Shown here piece by piece: positions 21,662-25,720 of a stretch of DNA of 25,720 nucleotides (its first letter is position 1; each line of letters opens with the position of its first letter). Source of the stretch: a virus; IMG/VR virus record IMGVR_UViG_3300027782_000328, positions 1 to 25,720 of that record; one strand, 5' to 3'. The translations under genes were made by a program, and so were the position numbers. The notes beneath the pieces were generated by a model. The model was given only the letters and a program-made list of their open reading frames with translations. It did not search any database and was not told where the DNA came from.

Positions 21662-21691
21662 TTATTTGTTTTTAAATGTTACGTTCTTCAT
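21662..21691 (-). other. 9-codon mini-ORF at a junction repeat, possible gene remnant
   Basis: The ATG overlaps the TGA of the 65-aa membrane gene (ATGA), and the frame reads M-K-N-V-T-F-K-N-K and stops in the junction repeat. It keeps both the start overlap and the FKNK tail of the neighbouring small genes but has no middle. It may be a deleted gene scar or a coupling peptide that brings ribosomes to the next start. Confidence 0.4.
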
Positions 21692-21885
21692 TGTCTCGTT
21701 GTTTTTTTATGGTCTTTCCAATCTAGCCAAAAACCTATTGCTACAATAATGTTCATACCTAAGGAAGCTATGATTTCATAAATGTCTTTATAGACGTTTA
21801 CTGATAGATGAATATGTCCCACCATCCAAAAAGGAATAGCAAGATTGTTTGATATCCACCTAACTAAATAATTTATGAACCTCAT
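21688..21885 (-). CDS. Small membrane protein, 65 aa
   Basis: The protein starts MRFINYLVRWISNNLAIPFW and has a clear second hydrophobic stretch, IIASLGMNIIVAIGFWLDW (about 38-56), giving one or two transmembrane helices. A basic tail follows (KDHKKTTRQ). A -7 box lies 6 bases before the ATG (21892-21899), so a transcript from it would be almost leaderless; a later start at M21 (MVGHIHLSVN) is the alternative. The function is unknown; phage inner-membrane proteins of this size may act in superinfection exclusion or host control. Confidence 0.7.
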   Translation of the reverse strand: MRFINYLVRWISNNLAIPFWMVGHIHLSVNVYKDIYEIIASLGMNIIVAIGFWLDWKDHKKTTRQ

Positions 21886-21891
21886 AGCTCA

Positions 21892-21899
21892 CAAAGATA
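21892..21899 (-). promoter_or_regulatory. -7 box (TATCTTTG) almost touching a start codon
   Basis: The minus strand reads TATCTTTG, a perfect TAnnTTTG match, in the 43-base gap between the HTH gene and the small membrane gene. The ATG at 21885 lies six bases beyond it, so the mRNA would have practically no leader. No TTTG is present at -33; TGTTA is near that place. Confidence 0.45.
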
Positions 21900-21928
21900 A
21901 TTAAAAATATTATATTATTATAACAGAT

Positions 21929-22426
21929 TTAGTTATTAAAGTAGTATCTGATATGGTCAGAATAGATCACCACCTTCTTTGGTGTATCAGTGAATGAAAC
22001 AATGCTTGCAGGCACTTCAATACCTATTTCTGCAGGCTGTCTTTCAATTGGTTTTTCTAAGATTTCTTCACAGATCTCTTGTACAACAGGCACTTGTTTT
22101 GCTTCAATGTCTGCAACAATCTCTTCCATTCTCTTATCAAAGTTATCCCATAGAGAGCCTGGCATAGGATCAAAATCCATTATAACAGCTTCTTTTACAA
22201 TAGCTGGTCTTGGTGCTTTCTTTCTAACATAAGGTCTTTTAGTTGGACCTGTGTAAGTATTGGTAATCTTTCTTGTCATCTTTGACAATCTTAAGACTTT
22301 ACCATAAACTCCAGCTACTGGTCTTTTCCATTCTTTTGCTAATTCATCAGCAATGATTGCTACAGGCTTACCTGTTCTGATTTCTTGTTTGATTTGATTA
22401 ATCTGTTTTGGTGTGTAATGTTTCAT
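21929..22426 (-). CDS. Putative DNA-binding protein with N-terminal helix-turn-helix, 165 aa
   Basis: Residues 1-50 (YTPKQINQIKQEIRTGKPV, then AIIADELAKEWKRPVAGVYG and KVLRLSK) have the layout of a small HTH or Myb/SANT-like domain, as in phage regulators that recognise DNA with the AKEWxRPVxGVYGK helix. A basic, proline-rich linker (PYVRKKAPRPAIVK) and an acidic C-terminal part follow. It probably regulates phage or host genes. It sits among the early small genes, which fits a regulator, though its target cannot be predicted. Confidence 0.6.
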   Translation of the reverse strand: MKHYTPKQINQIKQEIRTGKPVAIIADELAKEWKRPVAGVYGKVLRLSKMTRKITNTYTGPTKRPYVRKKAPRPAIVKEAVIMDFDPMPGSLWDNFDKRMEEIVADIEAKQVPVVQEICEEILEKPIERQPAEIGIEVPASIVSFTDTPKKVVIYSDHIRYYFNN

Positions 22427-22452
22427 GATTTAAAATTTATTTAGTTATTTAA

Positions 22453-22911
22453 TTATTCTTCTTCTAATCCTTCGTCTAGTGTTACATCCCAGTCATCAAG
22501 TTCTTCGTCTGGTACTAGTGATAACACCACTTTATCTTCTATAATTATAGGATATACAGAGTCTTCTTCATCATCTATTTCAATATCAACATAACCATCA
22601 AACTCTCGTAAGAGGTAATTGATATCATCTAGTGTAATGTCTCTGAGTTCATCTGTATGCTCTCCTTCATCCCACCAACCTATTTCTTCATGTGTAGCTA
22701 TAACATCTTTATCATTGATTAAAATACCTAGTTCTACAGGTACACCATGTTTAGCCATAAATGCATCAGGGTCTTCAGGTAATTCTTCAAGCTCAAAGAG
22801 CTCAATGAATGGTTCTATTACACCAACAGATATTCTATTGGTGAAAAGCATACCCACCTCCAATTCTGGAGGCAGATAGCTCTTTAATACAATTTCAGCT
22901 GGATACCACAT
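22453..22911 (-). CDS. Very acidic hypothetical protein, 152 aa
   Basis: The protein starts MWYPAEIVLKSYLPPELEVG and is exceptionally acidic: by eye about 45 Asp/Glu against about 7 Lys/Arg in 152 residues, with acid clusters across the middle and end (FELEELPEDPDAF, DIEIDDEEDSVYP, DEELDDWDVTLDEGLEEE). It looks soluble. Phage proteins this acidic are sometimes DNA mimics that block restriction or other DNA-binding host proteins (Ocr of T7 is the known example). The composition is seen; the mimicry is only a suggestion. A one-base overlap joins it to the 118-aa gene. Confidence 0.75.
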   Translation of the reverse strand: MWYPAEIVLKSYLPPELEVGMLFTNRISVGVIEPFIELFELEELPEDPDAFMAKHGVPVELGILINDKDVIATHEEIGWWDEGEHTDELRDITLDDINYLLREFDGYVDIEIDDEEDSVYPIIIEDKVVLSLVPDEELDDWDVTLDEGLEEE

Positions 22912-23267
22912 TAGAACTTCACTTTAATTGGTTGTTCAGCTATTTGATATACAGAACGTACACTTGCAAGTCTCAACAATATATGAAGCTGTTCAGCCTC
23001 TAAATAGTCAATCTCTTTCTTAGTGCACAATCCAATGATTTGTATCCCATCACCTGTGTCTACTAATTGCATAGCCACTGCTTTCTTTAGGTTATCAGCC
23101 CATTCTTCATCATCACTGAAATACAGTGTATGAACTGTTGCATGCTCTGCAGCTCGTAATTTATGATAATCATACTCATGTTTATCATTGATGTAGATTT
23201 CTTCTCTGTATAACACATCACTTGTGTTATTAATTACATCTTGAATTTGTTTACTCAGTGTTGCCAT
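22911..23267 (-). CDS. Hypothetical protein, 118 aa
   Basis: The sequence begins MATLSKQIQDVINNTSDVLY and includes YDYHKLRAAEHATVHTLYFS, then IIGLCTKKEIDYLEAEQLHI and ASVRSVYQIAEQPIKVKF. It is mixed alpha/beta and soluble; I see no catalytic motif and do not recognise the family. It ends one base into the acidic gene (a TAATG-type overlap), so the two may be expressed together. The 55-aa gene upstream ends inside its first codons. Confidence 0.75.
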   Translation of the reverse strand: MATLSKQIQDVINNTSDVLYREEIYINDKHEYDYHKLRAAEHATVHTLYFSDDEEWADNLKKAVAMQLVDTGDGIQIIGLCTKKEIDYLEAEQLHILLRLASVRSVYQIAEQPIKVKF

Positions 23268-23418
23268 TGTTTTCTGTTTTTAAGGAGTTAATTGCTATTT
23301 GTACTGCTACTTTGTGTCCTTCAACAGCATCTTCGTAAGATGTATATCTCTCTTGATACTCTTGATCGTTTGGTCCACCAAATATCATAGTTTCCCATAA
23401 CACTGCTGTTTGTTTCAT
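23251..23418 (-). CDS. 55-aa small protein sharing the MKQTAV start block
   Basis: The frame from 23418 encodes MKQTAVLWETMIFGGPNDQE, then YQERYTSYEDAVEGHKVAVQ and IAINSLKTENNGNTE. I recognise the WETMIFGGxxDxxxERYxxYEDAxxGH pattern from Bacteroidetes phages, function unknown. It shares its first 17 bases of coding sequence (MKQTAV) with the 86-aa gene at 23706. The start follows a clean junction-repeat copy, and the 3' end overlaps the next gene by 17 bases. Confidence 0.75.
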   Translation of the reverse strand: MKQTAVLWETMIFGGPNDQEYQERYTSYEDAVEGHKVAVQIAINSLKTENNGNTE

Positions 23419-23422
23419 AATG

Positions 23423-23701
23423 TTATTTGTTTTTAATTAATTTTTCTATTTGTGAAACATCCACAGTTAAACACAAAAATCCATTATAGATTTGAATTTT
23501 AGGTAGTAAATGTGAATATGTATCTTTAACACTAAATGTATTTTTTATATACATAGCAATTTCAATCATATCATTACAATTTAATTGATTGAAACATAAT
23601 CTTTTCCAATGTGGTAAATGACTTTCTTCTATTGTATCAATTACTTTGATACTACAATTTGCTTCAAAATGTTTTTTAAATTCTTTTAATTCGTTACTCA
23701 T
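23423..23701 (-). CDS. Hypothetical protein, 92 aa
   Basis: The start MSNELKEFKKHFEANCSIKV at 23701 follows a junction repeat. A longer frame from 23740 would only read the tail of the upstream gene. The body contains HWKRLCFNQLNCNDMIEIAM and FSVKDTYSHLLPKIQIYNGF. It is soluble with no recognised motif, and it ends in KNK, so its stop belongs to the same repeat. Function unknown. Confidence 0.72.
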   Translation of the reverse strand: MSNELKEFKKHFEANCSIKVIDTIEESHLPHWKRLCFNQLNCNDMIEIAMYIKNTFSVKDTYSHLLPKIQIYNGFLCLTVDVSQIEKLIKNK

Positions 23702-23705
23702 AATT

Positions 23706-23966
23706 TTATTTGTTTTTAAATTCTTCAATAAATTGTTCAAAATTCGTATCGCCTTCTCTGCCTAAATATAACCTACCAACGTGAAAAGCTTGTTTCATAT
23801 CTTCCTCACTATAACCTTGTTCATTTTCTATTTCTTTGGCTTGTTCTTCTAATTCTGTTAATATATGTGTAGGCATCTCAATAACATAATTTGATTGGTC
23901 TTTAAGACCCGCACTATCATACTTTTTTAATTCTTCTACTAACCATTCTACTGCTGTTTGTTTCAT
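23706..23966 (-). CDS. Mosaic small protein, MKQTAVEWL family, 86 aa
   Basis: The protein opens MKQTAVEWLVEELKKYDSAG, then ELEEQAKEIENEQGYSEEDM and VGRLYLGREGDTNFEQFIEE, ending FKNK. MKQTAVEWL is a recurrent opening in Bacteroidetes phage small proteins. The YSEED piece resembles SYSEEE of the 85-aa protein at 24207, with a shared 16-base stretch (23800-23815 and 24316-24331). It is acidic and helical, with no known function. Its start and stop are both junction-repeat copies. Confidence 0.78.
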   Translation of the reverse strand: MKQTAVEWLVEELKKYDSAGLKDQSNYVIEMPTHILTELEEQAKEIENEQGYSEEDMKQAFHVGRLYLGREGDTNFEQFIEEFKNK

Positions 23967-23980
23967 ATTATTTGTTTTTT

Positions 23981-24202
23981 TTAAATAAATCTATATCCAT
24001 TATAATCGCATTTTTCGTTTGAACACTTTGTGTTTTTTTGTGCTGGAAAAGAAGTTAAAATAACATTAGGTTGTGAATCAAATAATTCACTTCCACATTT
24101 AGGACAAGCTATTCCATTTAATCGTGGTGCATTAAAATCAACACGAGTTCCATAAAATGCTAAAGCATTGTTTTCCTCTAAAGTTTTTAATTGTTTTTTC
24201 AT
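23981..24202 (-). CDS. Zinc-ribbon protein, 73 aa
   Basis: Two cysteine pairs form a zinc-ribbon pattern: ACPKCGSELFD (about 32-42) and KCSNEKCDYNGYRFI (about 59-73), so it should bind one zinc ion. The middle (NVILTSFPAQKN) matches a small ribbon protein I recognise from Bacteroidetes phages (CPKCGSELYDSxPN ... CGYKGYR). The start follows a clean junction repeat at 24200-24221. The partner, nucleic acid or protein, is unknown. Confidence 0.78.
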   Translation of the reverse strand: MKKQLKTLEENNALAFYGTRVDFNAPRLNGIACPKCGSELFDSQPNVILTSFPAQKNTKCSNEKCDYNGYRFI

Positions 24203-24206
24203 AATC

Positions 24207-24464
24207 TTATTTGTTTTTAAATAATTGAAATGTTTCTCTTAATAAATCCATCTGCTCAATATTAGTATTCCCAAACTTATATTGCATAAGCATTGTTTGT
24301 GTAAAATTTAATACTTCTTCCTCACTATAACTTCTTTCTTGTTGCCATTTAGCACCTGCTATAAAAATACTTCTAGCTATAGCATTGTTATCACCTCCAT
24401 ACATCATATTAATAGGATATACTTTTTCAGCAACTTCTTCTATTGTTTCACGTTCTTTTTTCAT
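24207..24464 (-). CDS. Mosaic small protein with a GAKWQQER module, 85 aa
   Basis: The protein reads MKKERETIEEVAEKVYPINM, then SIFIAGAKWQQERSYSEEEV, and ends in TFQLFKNK. The order ETIEE, YP and GAKWQQE matches the C-terminal 75 residues of the 261-aa protein at 20738, with 21 bases identical. The SYSEEEV piece is also found in the 86-aa protein at 23706. It is helical and acidic, function unknown. Junction repeats bound it on both sides. Confidence 0.78.
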   Translation of the reverse strand: MKKERETIEEVAEKVYPINMMYGGDNNAIARSIFIAGAKWQQERSYSEEEVLNFTQTMLMQYKFGNTNIEQMDLLRETFQLFKNK

Positions 24465-24467
24465 ATC

Positions 24468-24557
24468 TTATTTGTTTTTTATTTCTTTTAAAATTTCATT
24501 CAGTGTATAACCTATGTAACATAGGTTTACTGATATAATCGTTAATGTTAATTCCAT
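24468..24557 (-). CDS. 29-aa membrane microprotein
   Basis: The frame encodes MELTLTIISVNLCYIGYTLN, then EILKEIKNK. Residues 3-18 are hydrophobic and could form one short membrane helix. The start and stop both fall in junction repeats (24555 and 24462), strong support for a real cassette in spite of its length. A 19-base palindrome (24509-24527) lies inside it. Confidence 0.58.
   Translation of the reverse strand: MELTLTIISVNLCYIGYTLNEILKEIKNK
24509..24527. other. 19-base palindrome, operator-like
   Basis: The arms AACCTATGT and ACATAGGTT are perfectly complementary around a single central base (24518). It lies inside the 29-aa gene. Such a site could bind a dimeric repressor, or the symmetry may simply reflect coding of N-L-C-Y-I-G-Y. 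No second copy was noticed in the window. Confidence 0.5.
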
Positions 24558-24560
24558 ATC

Positions 24561-24923
24561 TTATTTGTTTTTTACTATTTCTATTAATTTTTTAAGACAT
24601 TCAAGTTCTGCTTCTTCATAAGTTTCAAATCTATTAATAGATTTATCTTCAATTCCATGATTGACATAACTACCATTTATTTGAGTTACAAATCCTAATG
24701 TATTATCAAATGCATAAGATTCTCTAACGTGAGAATATAACTTATACTTCTCTCTAAACCATCTAAATGCTTGTTGGTACAGTGGTGCTTCTACTACTTC
24801 ACCATAAGAAGTTCTACTACCAAATGATAGTTGTTTATTAAAATAATAACTTAAACATTCTTCATCAAATCCTAATTCTTTTAAAGCTAATGCTTGTTCG
24901 TAGGGTATAAATTCATTTGTCAT
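24561..24923 (-). CDS. Conserved Bacteroidetes phage protein, FIPYEQALALKELGF family, 120 aa
   Basis: The protein begins MTNEFIPYEQALALKELGFD, continues PLYQQAFRWFREKYKLYSHV and ends with TYEEAELECLKKLIEIVKNK. I recognise all three blocks as one very common Bacteroidetes phage and prophage protein without known function, which supports the host assignment. It is soluble and helix-rich. The C-terminal TYEEAELECL block echoes SYEDAVEGH of the 55-aa protein. The stop is in a junction repeat, and the start follows a weaker copy (24921). Confidence 0.82.
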   Translation of the reverse strand: MTNEFIPYEQALALKELGFDEECLSYYFNKQLSFGSRTSYGEVVEAPLYQQAFRWFREKYKLYSHVRESYAFDNTLGFVTQINGSYVNHGIEDKSINRFETYEEAELECLKKLIEIVKNK

Positions 24924-24934
24924 CTTATTTCTTT

Positions 24935-25066
24935 TTAAATTGTTCTACAATCATTACATTCATCATTCTCGTCTAAATCTGCGTGTATGTTACAAAAACT
25001 ACCACAAGAAGGACATTTATCTTTTTGTTCAAACTCTGAACTTGGGTAACTATTTTTTGTTTTCAT
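24935..25066 (-). CDS. 43-aa zinc-finger-like protein
   Basis: The frame from 25066 encodes MKTKNSYPSSEFEQKDKCPS, then CGSFCNIHADLDENDECNDC and RTI. The CPSC pair (18-21), C25 and the CNDC pair (37-40) look like a small zinc finger with an acidic loop. It overlaps the 3' end of the upstream 116-aa gene by 17 bases. The function is unknown; zinc binding is inferred from cysteine spacing. Confidence 0.65.
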   Translation of the reverse strand: MKTKNSYPSSEFEQKDKCPSCGSFCNIHADLDENDECNDCRTI

Positions 25067-25400
25067 TTTTTATTATTACAAAATTATTTAATTTCATCCA
25101 TTCTAAAAATTGAGATACAGTCCAATCATCATTTGATAGTTCTTGGTGTTCTCCACCTTCTTCAAACTGATTAATAAAACCTTGTAGATAATTGTGTTCT
25201 TCAAGAGTAGTTTCTTGTATAGGTAATGATTTTATTTCAGACAATATTTGTCTTGCTCTATCATTACTTTCTTTAAACAATTCTTTTCCTTTTAATCTTT
25301 CAGCAGCATCTTTAAGTGCTTGGTTTGGAAGCTCAATAGTGTCTTCTAAACATGTACAGTCTTCTAATGACTTATTACAATCTTTACATTCTTGTTTCAT
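25050..25400 (-). CDS. Hypothetical protein with N-terminal cysteine cluster, 116 aa
   Basis: The start MKQECKDCNKSLEDCTCLED at 25400 is preferred: the upstream 11 residues of the longer frame lie in the previous gene. The first 20 residues hold five cysteines (CKDC, CTC), a likely metal site. The rest is helical and acidic (QALKDAAERLKGKELFKESN, EEHNYLQGFINQFEEGGEHQ, DWTVSQFLEWMK). I do not recognise the family. It overlaps both neighbouring genes by 17 bases. Confidence 0.72.
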   Translation of the reverse strand: MKQECKDCNKSLEDCTCLEDTIELPNQALKDAAERLKGKELFKESNDRARQILSEIKSLPIQETTLEEHNYLQGFINQFEEGGEHQELSNDDWTVSQFLEWMKLNNFVIIKNENKK

Positions 25401-25581
25401 AATTAAAATCTGGTATATAATTAGGGTTAACAATTAAACTTACACTGTCTATAGATTTAAACACATTGTTTGCTGTAAACTTCTCAAGTGCTTCCATTAT
25501 ATTGTCTGCATCAACAAATTTTTCTAGGTCTGTGGCTTCATCATTACGTTCTGCCCAATAACATATTAAATATTTTCTCAT
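25384..25581 (-). CDS. Hypothetical protein, 65 aa
   Basis: The protein reads MRKYLICYWAERNDEATDLE, then KFVDADNIMEALEKFTANNV and ends in VNPNYIPDFNYETRM. It is a compact alpha/beta protein; no motif is recognised. The first 15 residues (strand, then an acidic helix) resemble openings of small ferredoxin-like folds, which is only an impression. It overlaps the next gene by 17 bases and follows the partial gene upstream by three bases. Confidence 0.72.
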   Translation of the reverse strand: MRKYLICYWAERNDEATDLEKFVDADNIMEALEKFTANNVFKSIDSVSLIVNPNYIPDFNYETRM

Positions 25582-25584
25582 AGC

Positions 25585-25720
25585 TTAATAAGTTTTATGA
25601 AATTCGATAAACCATCCTTTGTCTATAATCACTCTAAGACAAGTGTCATCATCAAATAATTGAATAGCCACTCTTGTTCCTCTTTCATCTAAACATTCTA
25701 CAATCTGATATGTATCACCA
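25585..25720 (-). CDS. Hypothetical protein, N-terminus outside window
   Basis: The last 44 residues are visible: GDTYQIVECLDERGTRVAIQ, then LFDDDTCLRVIIDKGWFIEF and HKTY, ending with TAA. It is a beta-rich small domain by appearance (alternating hydrophobics, DERGTRVAIQLFDDDTCLRV). The family is not recognised. The start lies beyond position 25720. Confidence 0.65.
   Translation of the reverse strand, partial: GDTYQIVECLDERGTRVAIQLFDDDTCLRVIIDKGWFIEFHKTY

Larger units (their letters stand above)
20261..24940 (-). repeat. Dispersed stop/start junction repeat, about 12 copies
   Basis: A block with minus-strand consensus AAAAACAAATAAGATATG (or GATTATG) recurs at gene boundaries. It encodes the last residues K-N-K-stop of one gene and also forms the A-rich leader plus ATG of the next. 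Copies, from the plus-strand CAT of the downstream start: 20590, 20732, 21655, 23416, 23699, 23964, 24200, 24462 and 24555. More degenerate copies are at 20261 (ATG lost), 21521 and 24921. Weaker relatives occur near 1355 and 8453. Upstream genes ending in KNK include those stopping at 20738, 23423, 23706, 24207, 24468 and 24561. Confidence 0.85.

Noticed and set aside
1-25720. CRISPR array, tRNA or rRNA genes, integrase, attachment sites
   Set aside because: No regularly spaced direct repeats with unique spacers, no cloverleaf-like sequence in the short gaps, no integrase-like frame. The dispersed junction repeat is tied to gene boundaries and has coding sequence between copies, so it is not a CRISPR.

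Overview
This window is most likely part of a virulent tailed phage of Bacteroidetes, probably crAss-like. The DNA is AT-rich and every supportable gene lies on the minus strand, so transcription runs from position 25720 down to 1. Genes are packed end to end: TAATG and ATGA stop/start overlaps are common and no gap between genes exceeds about 100 bases. I saw no purine-rich Shine-Dalgarno sites. Starts are preceded by A-rich leaders, and the best promoters match the Bacteroidetes pattern TTTG-N20-TAnnTTTG. The gene set (family B DNA polymerase, DnaG-type primase, RecA/DnaB-fold helicase, SF2 helicase, Sak4-like ATPase, SSB-like protein, a UDG homologue, an rIIA/rIIB pair and a PD-(D/E)XK nuclease on one strand) fits crAss-like phages. 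No capsid, tail, integrase, tRNA or rRNA gene is visible. The standard genetic code works, and TAG ends at least one gene (1541).

In transcription order: (1) 25.7-20.2 kb holds about twenty small genes, mostly hypothetical: membrane microproteins, zinc-ribbon proteins, a very acidic protein, a probable DNA-binding protein, an HExxH protein, and several mosaic proteins that share blocks of sequence. Many junctions carry one repeated element in which the 3' end of one gene is also the translation leader of the next. (2) 20.2-10.3 kb is the replication module: a GIY-YIG homing endonuclease, DNA polymerase, a membrane-anchored lysine-rich protein with an AT-hook-like tail, a possible helicase loader, the DnaB-like helicase, a 30-aa membrane peptide, the SF2 helicase, the Sak4-like ATPase, a second GIY-YIG endonuclease, the SSB-like protein, a rho-independent terminator, and the primase. 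(3) 10.3-4.6 kb holds the UDG homologue with an altered catalytic motif, a macrodomain-like protein of the A1S_2505 type, rIIA and rIIB. (4) 4.5-0 kb holds an endonuclease VII-type HNH protein, a second HNH nuclease, the PD-(D/E)XK exonuclease and small conserved proteins, ending in a partial CC/CxHCPY protein.

The polymerase, primase, helicase and SSB-like genes would form the replisome. The Sak4-like ATPase, SF2 helicase and PD-(D/E)XK nuclease look like recombination functions. The rII pair and the small genes probably act on the host or on competing phages. Three free-standing homing-type endonucleases interrupt the series, each next to a promoter-like or hairpin element of its own. The most unusual structure is the repeated stop/start junction element and the mosaic small genes at 20.2-25 kb. 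Next are the hairpin over the start of the 12.2-kb GIY-YIG gene and the Asp-to-Cys change in the UDG motif. Family calls rest on motif recognition by eye; no database search was run.
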